From Mesodorylaimus sp. YZB2_4 (taxonomy: Eukaryota > Nematoda > Enoplea > Dorylaimida > Dorylaimidae): 64,000 nucleotides of DNA. Below the pieces are notes generated by a model that saw only the letters and a list, made by a program, of their open reading frames with translations, was not told where the DNA came from and made no database searches. A program made the translations under genes and the position numbers. The stretch lies in contig JASANH010001283.1 of assembly GCA_030248295.1 (NCBI GenBank), forward strand, positions 186,001 to 250,000, written 5' to 3'. Below, piece after piece: positions 12,801 to 25,706 of this stretch (within the stretch, counting starts at the first letter, position 1; each line of letters starts with the position of its first letter).

Positions 12801-15800
12801 TTATTGACCTGCACTCTGTTATCTTAGTGATAAGAAATACTGAAGTGGTATTTTTTGTTTTGAAGAGGCAGAGCCGAACAAGAAGGATATCCTGCTTGTT
12901 GCAACAGTGCAGTTTTATACACCACTAACGATAAGTTTAGGTTGATCAGGAAAAAATCTGACATTTTAGGGGGATTTGCTACAATATACCTTGTCTGTTT
13001 AAACATTTTGCGTTCGATTTATGCTAGTATGTGTAACAAAATGGGACAGTGAGCCGCATACCTCATTTGCATATATAGAAAATGGACGCATCTGCACATG
13101 CTCTACTGTGCGTTTTTGTGTGCACTTTTGTTTTTGTTTACATACGTCAACTCTAAATCGCAGTGATCTAGAAGACAGCCCGTACTCTCTTCTGCGGTTG
13201 ACAGATCAGATTCACTAAAAGTGCTGACTTGCGCTTTTTTTTTCACTGCTGTCCGTAAAGATATGGGGCTTATACGACATACTGTACTCTATGTAGGTAT
13301 ATGTTGAACATTAAAAAACTTTTGAATGTTTATGTATGTGTATACCAATTTATAATATACCTGTACATATATATTTTTATATATACCATATAAATATATA
13401 TATATATATATACGTATAAACATACATATATATACGTATTCGTAAATGCATAAAGATAAATATATATATGTATATATATACAGTATATATGTGTGTGTGT
13501 GTGTAGGCACATTCACAGTGTACAGTATTCTTGTTGATTGAACATGCTTTTCGCTTAAGCACTATATCTTTGCACATAGCACAGGCAAAACAAGAAACAG
13601 AATAATAATTCATCGAAAAAGGGGGTCGATCAGCAGTTTCTAGTGAATTTGATTCGTCAATCGTAAAAGATAGTACTGACCATTTTCTTCAAGATCTCTG
13701 TAACTTAAAACTGATTGCTGTGCATATTTGGTTTAATCAGTATGACTTGGACTTGTCTTTACGTGATTGGTGCTCTCTAATTTTGTAGAGGACATCTATT
13801 TTATCACTTCGTACTAATTAGTGCAACCTAAAACTGTCAGTGCAATTTTTTTGAACCCTTATTGTGTCTTATGTGACGTGTCAGATTGCACCAGGGCATG
13901 AGTTTATTCTTGTCCATTTTCAGAGGCCTCGACTCCGTGGCCTCGTTGCTGCCTAATTTACGCATAATTCGCGGCAATTCGTTATTCCAAAATTACGCCT
14001 TAGTATTATTTCAAAATCCTGATTTAAAAGAAATCGGGCTAAGTAAATTGATCGAAATTTCAAACGGTGGTGTTCGAGTGGCCACTAATCCTCAATTATG
14101 TTTTGCCTCGACTGTCAATTGGACAGAAGTGTGCCGTGATAAGACAGCTCATATTGTGGTCGAAGGAAATCAGGATCCAAGTATGTTTTTTAATTGGGAC
14201 GAAAATAGTGATAAAGGAAGCCTGTTTTAGATAATTGTGGTGATCAATGTAAACAAAATTCCCCTTACTGCATGTCTGGGATATCGAGGCAGGATGACTC
14301 GGAAGTATCGAATTGTTGGACTTATGAGAATTGCCAGTTGGGTAAGCCTTAATATCTTGCGGCATAACTTATTTTTATGGTCATCGTTTTAGCATGTCCT
14401 TCTCACTGCACTTCTCGAAATCGATCGTGTAACTTGGAAGTGACACCAGCTGTTTGTTGCCACGAGGAGTGCGCTGGTGGATGTAGCGGGCCGACTGACA
14501 GAGAGTGCTATGGTTGTCGCCACGTCAATTTCGGTGGCCAGTGCTTGAAAAGTTGTCCCAACGGGCTTTATATGGTAAGTCATATGCACGTACAGTAGGG
14601 CCCAGAACACTGAGAAGTGATAACGGGTGTTATGAAGCAGGTTGATGAATCCCACTGTACACTGTGCTAGACCCTGGCACTGTTGCTTAGGTGATAGTTT
14701 TGAGTAAATGATAGGTTGATAGTGTACCATACCACACCATCTTGTATGTTACTCGTACCCATCCTCTAACATGCACTCAAAAGGGGGAAGAGACACAAGT
14801 AAACAAGTATGCTGCATGTGATATGTGCTTGAAGCGGCAACTCATATGGTTGCTCAGCATCCCAATCGTAAGCTCCCTGTGCAGGTTAGTCGTGGCACAC
14901 AGCCTAAGTGCCCTGTGGCTTGGAGTACCGCGACATGTGCTGTAGTGTGAGCCCGATTCCCGCTCATGGGACATGTTTCGTGCACAGTGTTACGTGTGCT
15001 ACTGTAGGTATGTTTGTAGGTCCTGTTTTATAGACGAGGCCAGACTGCCCCCTGCGTAAACAGTAGACGCCTAGGGCAGTTTTTCAGTCTCTATCAGTAT
15101 TAAATCAGCCTCTATCAGTATTAAATTCGCTTATGGAATGCCCTTTTCAGCCCCTTATAGTAATTTGATGTTGTTGATTGTAGTTACGGAACAGGCGTTG
15201 CATATCGGCTCAAGAATGTCTTGAAAAACATCCAAGCAGGGACGATTTAGACGAGCCGTCTTATTACAAGCCTTTGCCCGATGGCACGTGCCAAACTAAG
15301 TGCCCATCCAATTATAATGTTGATCCCACCAACCCCCAACGTTGTGTCCCATGCGAGCATAACAAGGATTGCATCAAGAGTAAGTGGCCTTGATATGTGG
15401 GTGGGCTTGGTTAGCGAAACATTTAAGTTTACTAATTTTGCTTTCCTTTCAAGTTTTATCTTTTAAGACTCGAAATTGTGCAAATCAAGATTTATTGTAC
15501 TGTATCTTTTGCGCTCAGCCTCAGATGCATCAGCCTTGAATATCCAACTATGAATTTAGCTATGAGTGACAAATAGTCTTAGATAAATTTTCACGAGTCC
15601 ACAGAAATTTAAAAAAATAGTTTGTACTCGAATTAATTGATCGCTTGATAAAAAATTAATTCATTTCAGAATGTCATGGCTCCCCGATCACAAGTTTTGC
15701 GGAAGCTGAGCAATTTAAAGGATGTACTGTGGTGGCTGGATCTTTAGAAATCAGCATCCAAAGTGATGTCACGAGTAAGTTATCAGCAGTTTCATATCAG

Positions 15801-18800
15801 TTATACATTTTATTTTTCCCGTATTTATAGAAAATTTGGCCCAAAAATTGGAAGAATCGTTGGGTGAAATACGCGAGGTAACATTGACATATCAAATAAT
15901 TTTTGCGATTGCCAAGCTACTTAAATAATTTTAGATCGAAGGATATTTAAAAATATCATTTTCACCATCTTTGGTCTCGCTGAGCATGTTCAAAAATCTA
16001 CGCGCTATTCGTGGCCTTAGGAAAAAGGCGGATGAAAAGTAAGTCGTTGCTAATTATCAGCGCCCATTGCAAATCGCAAAGAGTCGATTTTGAGCTAGCA
16101 TAAAGTTACCACATAGTGGAGGTCAGTTCAAGGTTTATCCTGCTAGCATCAACTTGCTAATTCCAGGTTTTAACAATCTTTGTATCAGCTCCTTATCAGT
16201 GTGCAGACAGTCCTTATCTACAAAGCAGGGCAAAAGATTGGCATCGAACCATTTCTCATCCTGCTTATGATTGAACCAAGACAAGGACAATACCAGCTTA
16301 TGATCTGTATTTTCATTTTCTAGCGTCAATAAATACGCCTTATCAGTATTTGAAAATCAGAATTTAGCTCAGCTGTGGAACTTTAGCAGTGGCCTAATCA
16401 TCAATGGTTCTATTCAATTTCATTACAATCCCCAGCTCTGCTACTCGAAAATTAAAGAATTAGCTGCTGCTATTGGATTGAAAGACATTGATTCCAGAGA
16501 CGTATCTGAATTCACCAATGGAAATAAGGCTGTTTGTAAGTTTTTTATTACTTTTGATTTATTTCTTCTCAAAAATCGAACATTTCAGGCGATGTGGTTG
16601 AATTGTCTTTGAAAATTCTCGCGGTCGGTGCCGAGTGGGTTATGTTTGGGTGGGACGAATTCATGCCCCATTTGATGGACCACCGCATGTTTCTCGGTTA
16701 TCAGTTGTACAGGAGGAAAGTGGATTCGGAAAATGTTGATATATTTGAAGGCAGGGACGCATGTAGAGACAGGTGAGGGTCATAGACGTGAATGATTATC
16801 GATTGATCAGGCTCAGGCTCACGTGCAATGGATGAGATCCGTTGAGCCCATGTCATCGATAGATCACTCAATACGATGAGGGATCAGTCGATATCTATAT
16901 GCGACCGCTGAATATCGATTGAATAGATAGGTAATCACTCAGTTTTTATAAGTGATCATTCAGTATCAAATTAGATAAGTGATCACTCAATATCGATGAG
17001 AGAAGTGATAACTCAGTATCAATAAGATAAGTGATCACTCAGTATCAATAAGATAAGTGATCACTCAATATCGAGAAGATGAGTGATCACTTTATATCGA
17101 GAAGATAAGTGATCACTCAATATCTATGAGATAAGTGATTACTCATTATCGATTTGATGAGTGATCACTCATTATGGATTGGATGGGTGATCAATCATCA
17201 TGGATTCGATTTTTGATCAATCATTATGGATCGGATGAGCGATCAATCCGAATGATCAAGCGCTGGACTAAGAATCAACAGTTTTGCGTGTTGATTAGTC
17301 AGTCATTTAGAGCTATCGATCGCTTATCTGGGATCGATTGCTTGACTCAATTTTTCAAAAACTTTAATCTTTCAGCTGGCAAATGACGTTCGTGCCGGCC
17401 AACAAGGGCGCCATGGTGACTGATTTGAAACCGAACACGCTGTACGCTTTTTACCTGACAACGCTCATCGTGAATTCACCAGGAGCCAAAGGCGGGATGT
17501 CGAAAGTGGTTTATCAAAAGACGAAATTCACTTGTAAAATTACATCTGTTCTTATTAAGTTTCTTCGTCCCAATCAGCCACTCTTTTTCAGGGCCTAGTC
17601 AACCACGTATTACCAAATTAGAAAGTCCTACTGCTCATTCGATCACCGTCGTTTGGGAGCCACCCCTGAATCCCAACGGGGACATCACACACTACATGAT
17701 CAGCTACGTGAAGCGAAAAGACACCCTGCCCAGCGAGAGGGACTATTGTCGGCACAGTAAGTTCAATGAGCTCATTCGTGCATCACTAGTCAGGGGGACG
17801 TTTTCTTATCAATTGTGGCGTCAGAAGGCGCAGGACCGTAATGACACACGTTGTCATTCTATCAAGTGTTTTTTGTGTTCGAATGAACTACTTACAGCGA
17901 ACTGTGTTTGTTTGCATCAGCTAAGGCATGTTTGGCGTATGCAAAAGTGCAATGGAAATTTTAGGCGGAGGGACCGTGTCATAATTTTCTTGATCACTCG
18001 CCGCTTTGATTCAAGATCTCTTGTGCTCCAAAACATCTGAATTACCCCACCGCCTGGCGGGTTATGACTTGTGGGAAAGAGTATTCGGTCCCCCTGGCAG
18101 GGAGACATCGACCCCTCAGGTTGATGTTTCAGCCAGTGGTCGCTTTCTCCTCTTCAATCAGTCGCATTCTGGCTTTGCTTCAAGGTAGAACCTGGCGCAT
18201 CATAAGCACTGCATTTCAGAGCCAACATTCGTTCATGACATCGACGAATCGAATAACTCATATTTGGACCCGGCACTACACACATCGCAGTCAGTAGCGT
18301 CCAAGGTTTTTGCCAAGTCGGATCAACAGTGTTGTCAATGCGAGGCTGGTGAAAATTCATCCGGTGGAAAATTGCTACCTGATGTCAAGGAACAATTGGA
18401 AAAAGCCTCGTTCGAAAACGCTATTCAGAATGTGATATTGCCAACAGGATGGTAAGATCTGGTGTCCTTCGAGGATTAAGAAGGGCTGAAATTGAAATCA
18501 TCATATTTCAGGCGCAAGAAGCGATCGATCGATTATTCGCCGGATGAATCGCGAAATGAAACCACAGAAGCGGAAGCTGCGCCACAACCATCACAACCCA
18601 CTGTTATCAATATAACGGGCTTAAATTACACGCTGACCAATTTGTATCACTTCACATCGTATGAAATTCGAGTAAGTAAAAACCATTATCGCCTGATTCT
18701 GCGGTTACAGTAATCCCTTGAATTCGAATATAATTTATTTTTCTAGATTTGGGCATGCCAGAATGTAAGCGTAGCTGAGAATTTTTGTAGTAGTCAAGAA

Positions 18801-21800
18801 GTCATAAAAAGTAGAAGAACACAACCAATTGGTAAGACTTCATTAACTTTTTTTAACCGCTTTTCTTAATTTTAAAATCCGTTCTTTTCCAGTTTGGAAA
18901 GATTATATTAACGGAACGAGTATTCGTGTAGCCAATACATCTGAGTCCAGCATGCACTCCATTTCAATACAGTGGGATCGACCCGACGACCCAAATGGAC
19001 TCATTCTTGGATACGAAGTGCAGTACTCGAAAATTGGCGGAGCTGGGGTAATTTCCCTTTTCTTGTCAGACTGCACTGTGTGTGGACGTCTTTATTCCTG
19101 TGGGAGAGGACAGTGACAAAAAGATTTCCAAAAATCTGCCTGTTGCTTATAAGGGTACAAAATGGTTGTAGCAAGTCGGGGGTAAAATATGGTTTGACCT
19201 AGTGGGGTAAAATATGGTTTCAGACTTTTTCAAAAAGATGTGCATTTTTGGCGGATTGACAGAGCAAGTCATTTGTATCCTTAAAATGGTATCATTTCAG
19301 GAAGCTACCAACCATTGCATTCCTATCAATGCATATCTGAAACAAAATGGCTACACTTTTACTGATTTGGCAGCTGGTCGATACCAGGTTCGTATTCGGT
19401 GTATGTCATTGGCACAATGGGGTGAATGGTCGTCATATTTCAATTTCGATATCCTGGAGCCGTACAAAATGCCCAATACTGTCATTATATTAATCGCAGT
19501 CGGATGTTCAGTCTCAGTGATCGCCGTGGGAGCTATTTTTGCAATGTATATATATAAAAGAAGTTTCCGCAAAAAATTACCTGAATATTTAATGAATGTA
19601 TTTTCTGCCAATCCTGAATATATTAGTCAACTGGAAGTGTACAAGCCAGATGAATGGGAATTGAGGAGGTGGGTACTGCACACTTTTTTTAGTTTTTTTC
19701 ACCACAATTTTTTGTTATTCATATGTTTTCAGAGAAGATATCGAACTATTGCACGAAATTGGTCGAGGCACTTTTGGCACAGTGTTTGCGGGCATGGGAA
19801 GAAATTGCACAGCCGTGTGCCAAGTTACTTTTGGTGAATGCGCTGTGAAAACAGTGTCGGAAAGGGCATCGATTTATGATCGTTGGCATTTCTTGATCGA
19901 AGCATCAGTTATGAAACGGTTCAATGTGGCCCATATTGTCAAATTGTATGGTGTGGTCAGTGAGGGGCAGCCAGCATTGGTCGTCATGGAAATGATGCAC
20001 AAGGGCAATTTGAGGGATTACCTCAGATCTCGGTGAGTGCCTTTTGAACACAACACAAGGACATGTTCGGGTGAAAAGTCTCTGTTTGTACAAGCAGTAT
20101 CCACTGGGCTGGTGGAATGCATAACAGCAGGTTGCAACGCGCACAGCAGACACACCTGCGACAGGTTGCAGCCAGTTTCAGGTTCCTGGAGTCGTCATGG
20201 ACCTTCCTCTAGCTCTATAACTGTGAATAAAAGGAGGCCCATAATGAAAACCAGCATCCAAAAATATATGCAAAAACTTGAGCCTTGAATGGGATTCGAA
20301 CTCGCACCTCTAAGATTATGGTCAAGCGCGCTAAGCACTTGCACCCTGACTATCGTCAAGTGTCGCCAAATGCGAGCGATCTTATCGCACGATCTCCTTC
20401 GAGACTGGGTATTGCAAATTTTTAATAGAAAAAGGTCCATAATTGGAATCCCTTTCCAGAAATTCACCCAAAACTTGAGCTCTGAGTGGGATTCGAACCC
20501 GCGCACTAAGCTCATTTTTTCGCAATCCTGAACGCAGCCGTATTCTACCAAGTCGTCATTACAATGTCTAATTTTAGGCGACCAAACGCGGAGGAGAATG
20601 TGGACGGATTGAGTCCACCTTCACTGAAAGAAACATTGCAGTGGGCGGGCGAAATAGCTGATGGAATGGCTTATCTCGAGGCATTAAAATTTTGTCACAG
20701 GGATTTGGCTGCAAGGAATTGTATGGTTAGTGCCAATGGTGTATGCAAAATTGGTATGTACGCATTTAAACTTTTTCTGGATCAATTTTTGGAAACTTCA
20801 AGTTCTTTTCAGGTGATTTTGGTATGGCCAGAGATGTTTATGTGAAAGATTATTATCGACCAACAGGGAAACGATTGATGCCCGTCAGATGGATGGCGCC
20901 AGAGGCCTTGAAAGATGCAACGTTCACATCAAAGTCGGATATTTGGTAAGTTTATGGGTCGGCGGAGGGTGGGGCTTGTTGCTGGGATAACAAAAATCTT
21001 CTGAGATGAAGTATCTACCATTTTGCTGCAATCTATTCACTTGAGTACTAATTGAGTTCACAATTCAAGCAAAATAAAATCATGTCTGAAACTATATTTT
21101 ACTCATTGTGGTGGTAGGAAAGCCCAACTAAAACCATATTTTACGCACCGTGGAAGAATGTGGAACTTCCCTGGTTTCTTATATTCCAAATGCCAAATCC
21201 GGGATTAAAACCTCGTGCTTTTGAAGTGGGTAAAATATAGTTTCAAATCTCTTTTTCATAGCAATAATATAAAGTATGCAGAACGAAAACTAAGTTAGCA
21301 GAAAAATAAACACTGACTTGACCGCTTCAGGTCGTACGGTGTAGTGTTGTGGGAGATCGCCACATTGGCCAGCCAGCCTTACGCTGGTCTTTCGAACGAG
21401 GATGTGATGCGGTACGTGGTCGATCACAGGCGAGTCATGGAGATGCCGACTGGTTGCCCGATTCGGCTCTACGACTTAATGTGCTTGTGCTGGAAATATG
21501 AACGAAAAGATCGTCCTTCCTTTGCTGATATTGTGGCATTGATATTACCCGATCTAAACGAACGTTTTCGCCAAGTATTTCAAATATTTTTGTTGTAAGT
21601 TAAAAGGCGGGAAATTTAAATTTGTTTGTTTTAAGGCATCGTACTACTGTACTCAGCGTCATCTTAAAGAATTGACCTCAAGGTCGTCATCGAACGCCAA
21701 AAATCACCATTCCAGCCAAGATGAACAACAAAGCAGTTCAGAGGTAGCTTTAATCACACCAGAAACCGAAAGTTTCGATGATAGATGCTTCGAAATGATG

Positions 21801-22210
21801 CCAGTCGGGAATGGAGGCATTGAGGTACGTTCGCATATTTTGAAAATTCGATTTTCCCGCCTTTTTCTGGACTCATGTTTTTAACGGGGCAGAGATGAAT
21901 TCACCGATTTTTCGACTGGTAATAAATACTTGCGTGCAGTGGGCGTGGCTTAGTCATGCGCTAGCCAATCAGATTGCAGTTATTAAACGTCGTGTTTTTT
22001 CAGTCTCCCCTGTGCAACAATAATCGAGTATCCCCTGAGAAATCGAAACGGCCATCAAAAAATACCAATTATCCAACGCTTTCAAACAGTCTCTTAAATT
22101 CGGACCTTGCAAATTTGGAAATAGAAGTAGTTGAAGCACCATCGACGGGCGATAATCATTATTTACATAAAAATTTCTTGCTCAATGGTTGCGCGGCAGT
22201 CTCGACATAG
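9867..22210 (+). CDS. Insulin receptor-like tyrosine kinase B, complete
   Basis: Single-pass receptor tyrosine kinase expected to bind insulin-like peptides. Exons: 9867-9960, 10748-10982, 13924-14180, 14231-14341, 14393-14574, 15184-15379, 15670-15774, 15831-15877, 15935-16038, 16324-16535, 16589-16772, 17376-17533, 17592-17756, 18220-18451, 18512-18671, 18747-18831, 18893-19047, 19301-19668, 19733-20032, 20578-20753, 20813-20945, 21331-21574, 21636-21824, 22004-22210. Total 4299 nt, 1432 residues, close to human INSR. Order: signal peptide (1-27), L1 (VCGGFDMRN onward), furin-like Cys-rich region, L2, FnIII repeats, furin site RKKR (762-765), transmembrane helix (about 955-978), NPEY (998-1001), kinase with GRGTFG (1027-1032), Lys1056, HRD (1156-1158), DFG (1177-1179) and activation-loop Tyr1185/1189/1190. 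The start is the ATG opening the signal peptide; a 5' UTR exon is possible. The exon 22 donor GTATTT (21575) is weak, chosen because it keeps frame and length with gene A. All key catalytic residues are present. Confidence 0.93.
10015..10036. repeat. Poly-G run of about 20 nt
   Basis: Uninterrupted G tract in the first intron of receptor B. Similar long G or C runs occur near 24257, 35931 and 49859, so homopolymeric G/C tracts recur in this genome. Confidence 0.9.
13355..13505. repeat. TA-rich microsatellite
   Basis: About 150 bp of alternating TATA/TACATA sequence ending in a (GT)n run, in the long second intron of receptor B. It generates spurious Tyr/Ile-rich open frames. Confidence 0.9.
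16880..17260. repeat. Minisatellite with TGATCACT core, unit about 27 bp
   Basis: Roughly 14 tandem units of the type AAGATAAGTGATCACTCAAT plus ATCGA fill most of one intron of receptor B. Each unit carries the palindrome TGATCA or AGTGATCACT. Units drift in sequence toward the 3' side (TGATCAATCATTATGGAT). Confidence 0.88.
19179..19225 (+). repeat. Two direct copies of a GGGTAAAATATGGTTT motif
   Basis: GGGGTAAAATATGGTTT begins at 19179 and 19204 in an intron of receptor B. The same motif recurs in both orientations at 21084-21248, and near 34514 and 34878, so it belongs to a dispersed element. Confidence 0.7.
20225..20575 (-). mobile_element. Two tandem tRNA-derived SINE copies (minus strand)
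   Basis: Read on the minus strand, two head-to-tail copies each show a tRNA-like head with a B box (GGTTCGAATCC types at about 20290 and 20495). Each is followed by the same tail, including CTCAAG, TTTGC/TGGG and TATGGRCCT-like words (plus-strand CCATAATG at 20239 and CCATAATT at 20436). They lie in the intron between the first two kinase exons of receptor B. The tRNA arms are decayed, so functional tRNA genes are unlikely. Confidence 0.65.
21084..21248. mobile_element. Small foldback (MITE-like) element
   Basis: Left end TCTGAAACTATATTTTACTC (from 21085) and right end GGGTAAAATATAGTTTCAAA (from 21228) are inverted copies, 17 of 20 positions matching. They enclose about 125 bp containing a third, inverted internal copy (AAAACCATATTTTAC near 21130). 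It lies in an intron of receptor B. Confidence 0.6.
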
Positions 22211-22947
22211 CAGACGAATGTTATTGTGATTAATTTATGCCTGTTGTACAGTATGGTATTACTGTATATGGTATTGTAACATATTTCTGCTGCCTGATGA
22301 ATTTAACCGTGCACTTGAACTTTGTACCTGACCCGGTACTTATTTCGAGCTGCGTATACCATTTACTTTTTTTGCTGCAATTTTCATTTCTGCGAATTTG
22401 TGCATTATCCCTTCTTTTCTTCGTTTTGCACTTTTTATCCTCTATCTTGCAATTTTTTGTGTACATACCGCTTGTTTCTCATTTATTGTTCCCGTTTGGC
22501 TTCAAGTCCGAGTTTCCTAATTGAGAGCTTTCCTTTTTTTGAAAATATTATAAATGTGTTTTATGAAGTGCGTGTTTCGATATGTATTTTCTGTTATAGA
22601 ATTTTATCCCTTATAAAACGCCGCCGTTGACCAAACGAGTTAAAAAAAGCGAGTTGTGCGAAAATAATCTAAAAAAGATGAAATAGTTTGGGGTCAGTAA
22701 ATGTGAAAAATTTTTGTTCGCATTTGAATTTTTCACAAACATAACTCGACCATAAAATTTATTTTTTATGAGCGCAAAGGCTATGCATTGCGGTCAGATT
22801 TTATGCAGAGATCATGCATAACTGATGGATTCAGAGACAGAATTTGATTGTGCGCAGTCGCGCGAGAGGTTTTAGTGCTGACAGCATTCGAAATTAGCTA
22901 TTGCATTAGACTTCGTAGGTCAGGTGTCGAGTGCAGTGGGATCTGAA
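22211..22947. other. Intergenic: receptor B 3' UTR and protease upstream region
   Basis: Pyrimidine-rich 3' UTR of receptor B, then AT-rich sequence up to the protease start. No canonical AATAAA and no convincing promoter element were found. Confidence 0.5.
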
Positions 22948-25075
22948 ATGTTGTTTCGTATGTTTCTGATTGCTTCCCTAATTCAATCTGGATCTGCATG
23001 GAAGCCACGTAAGTTCATTGTGTCTCTCATTGTCAGAGAGGGTTTCTACTTGTGTCATCCATTTCAGATATTGTGAATGGTGTTGATGCCGATGAAAACG
23101 GGCATCCCTGGTTGTTGTCCCTGGAAAGAAGGGGCAGACCAGATTGCGGTGCGGCACTGATAAGAGCACGGAAAGATGACAAGGAGTCGGATATCGGCAT
23201 CACTGCCGCTCACTGCGTTTGGTAAGCTTAGGATAGCTTGCGGGTTTAAACGTGCTTTAGTGCATCCTAGAAGCATAGCTACGGCCGAGGTGTGTGCCTG
23301 AACTTGTGCTAGGGAGGTACGGGCACAGAGCGGCGGCATGAAGTCAGGAACTGAACACTGAAAGGCATATTGCACTATAAATGTCGGAGGAGGGGCTGCA
23401 GCATACAATGCAGTGAATGATCAGCAAAGGTCTGTAAAATCGACAAATCGATATGAGCGTGAGACACGAGGTTTGGCTTAGTGGTGATGAAAACAGCGCT
23501 GCACAGCGGATAGAACTACATTACACCTGCACAGGTTAACCTGAACTGTGCACCTGCATCGCATTGCACGGTTCCACGCTCCATGAGGATGAAAATACAG
23601 TATTCGACTCCAGGGAACATGCAGTATACAGTAGCAAAAGTATGGTGCATACCAGACGGCATAGTAAGCTACATATAGGGGCGCAGTACTGTAGGCAGCC
23701 CTTTAGACAATTGATGCGGGTCACTCGACTGGGCACCATCGGTACTGTACGCCTGCACAGCGCAGTCGCCTGTATATACATGATAAAATTGTTCACTCAT
23801 ACATGCCAGAGATGTTTTTAGCGGCATCACAGCTCGAGAGTCTCAACCTGGAAAGTTTGACGTGGTTGCTGGCAAATATTTGTTCCGTGACTCGAACGAA
23901 AAGCAAGAGAATCGCCGAGTGCAAGCGCACGTCTGCCATCCACTATTCAATAGAAAAGCGACTTTCGCTAATTTTGATCTTGCACTTTTCAAATTTGAAC
24001 GTCCGATCAAATTCAATGAAAATATTTCTTCTATCGACATTGCAACTGGCAGTGAGAAAATTAAGCCTGGACAAAAGTGTGTGGTAGCTGGATGGGGTGT
24101 GACGAATGAACTCAGTGAGTCATGACTGACAATCTTATGGGAAGAAAATTAGATTGTGAAATCCTACAAATACTGTAGCATGGTGCACCTAAAAATGGTT
24201 TATTTTGTCCTTGAATAGTTTAATTCCCGATGTGGGACCGATTTGACTATAATTCCCCACCCCCCCCCCCCCCCCAAAGGTGGGGTATCTTTGTGCAGTG
24301 CATGAGGTGAACACACCCGCAGGTGGTATTCTACAGCCCTCCCCATGGGTACCCTGTTAGTTTTGCTGTGATTTAAAAGAAGGTTTCCACAGGAACAAAA
24401 CTAACCCCATTGAATTCCGTGTGCCTAATAGATAACAGCTGGAACCTTATATACCTTTTGAGTTACAAGTATCTGAAACAAATAACTGTAATACAGTAGA
24501 CATATGTACATGTATACCGTATATATGTTATATACATATATACATATACAATATATATATATTACATAGGTACATGTGTACATATATAAAAAATATTCAT
24601 ACATACATACGTAATGCACCCATATGTTTTTGTTTTAATTATATGGGTATATACATATATATATCTTAGGGAATAAAAGTAAAAACTGATTTCAGATGAC
24701 AGCTCGGCACGCAGGTCGCCTGTCAGCCTGCAGGAACTGGAAGTGACTGTGCAGGACTCGAGTGTTTGCAAACTTCACTACCCAAAAACGTTTAACGAGA
24801 GTTCAATGATTTGCGCTCAGCCAGAGGCGCCCAAACCGGGCACACCGTGCTCAGTGAGTTGTTACGGCACAACACTCAATAATAAGTTTCTAAATACATG
24901 ATTTCAGGGCGATTCTGGAGGGCCACTGGTGTGTCGTGGTAAGCAGCCGATCTTATTCGGAGTGGTCAGTTTTGGTAATTCGGGATGCAAGCCAGACTTG
25001 CCCGCTGTTTACACTGATTTGAGCAAGCATATGGACTGGATAGAGCCGACCATACACGGCTTAGAATATTTGTGA
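22948..25075 (+). CDS. Secreted S1-family serine protease
   Basis: Chymotrypsin-fold endopeptidase, secreted. Exons: 22948-23008, 23068-23221, 23822-24114, 24696-24853, 24908-25075 (834 nt, 277 residues). A signal peptide of about 17 residues is followed by a very short pro-segment (WKPH) and the mature start IVNG. The catalytic triad is visible: His69 (TAAHC), Asp124 (NFDLALF) and Ser225 (GDSGGP). The position equivalent to chymotrypsin 189, six before the active Ser, is Thr219, and position 226 is Ala. Trypsin-like Arg/Lys specificity is therefore unlikely and a chymotrypsin- or elastase-like preference is inferred. Residue 15-equivalent at the activation point is His, not Arg, so maturation by a trypsin-like enzyme is doubtful. 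The exon 3 start (23822) was set by frame: it yields the expected KFDVVAG strand. Confidence 0.9.
24485..24665. repeat. TA/CATA microsatellite
   Basis: Alternating TATACATATATAC-type sequence in an intron of the serine protease. A poly-C run lies upstream near 24257-24275 in the same intron. Confidence 0.88.
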
Positions 25076-25694
25076 GATGGCGGGCAATTACTTGAACGTG
25101 CTGGGAGCTTGAAGAAATAAAGCCGCATTTATTTGATGCACATTTCTGACTGACATTTAGTGAGGGGACATTTCCATTTACAAAAAATCAAGGACCATTC
25201 ACGTTCCCACTAAGGGGACCATCTCCAGTCAATCTCCATCTTTATCTTTAAAACAGTCAGGGACCGTATCCAACTCTGACTGCGGGGACACGGCTGGGTG
25301 AAAATTCTTACTCAAATTGATCTGATTGCGAAACCTGTTATTAGAGGAGCCCGATACTCCCGTTTTACCCCATCACCAAACGTGTATGCGTACTCGAGGA
25401 TGAAGGCAAGTCTTGCATCTGTCTGTACTTGCGGCTGAAACATCGACCTGCCCATTCCAAGACAGGCGAGATCAGTCGCCACGAACAACAGGGCGCAGAC
25501 TGGCAGTTTTCGCAATCGACTACACTGAACCTGGCTCATTACTGCCTCTTCCGTTTTGCTCTAATGCCTTTCCTTCGCCAGTGTCGCATTCGTACACTTA
25601 ACATAGCTATTATTTAATTTAACGTTTTCGATTTAGCAGCGAACCTTTTTACATTTGTTTCCAAATGTTTTTTAAAATAAAGTGGATTCCTCAA
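25076..25694. other. Protease 3' end and short intergenic region
   Basis: AATAAA at 25116-25121 is the probable poly(A) signal of the protease, 40 nt after its stop. About 25155-25290 holds degenerate repeats of a GGGACCATCTCCA-type unit, also seen at 28390-28600. No gene is recognised. Confidence 0.6.
25116..25121 (+). terminator. Polyadenylation signal of the serine protease
   Basis: Canonical AATAAA 41 nt after the TGA stop. Confidence 0.75.
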
Positions 25695-25706
25695 TTACTC
25701 ATTACG

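Noticed and set aside
13289-13613. Tyr/Ile-rich open frames on the minus strand
   Set aside because: Translation of a TA microsatellite.
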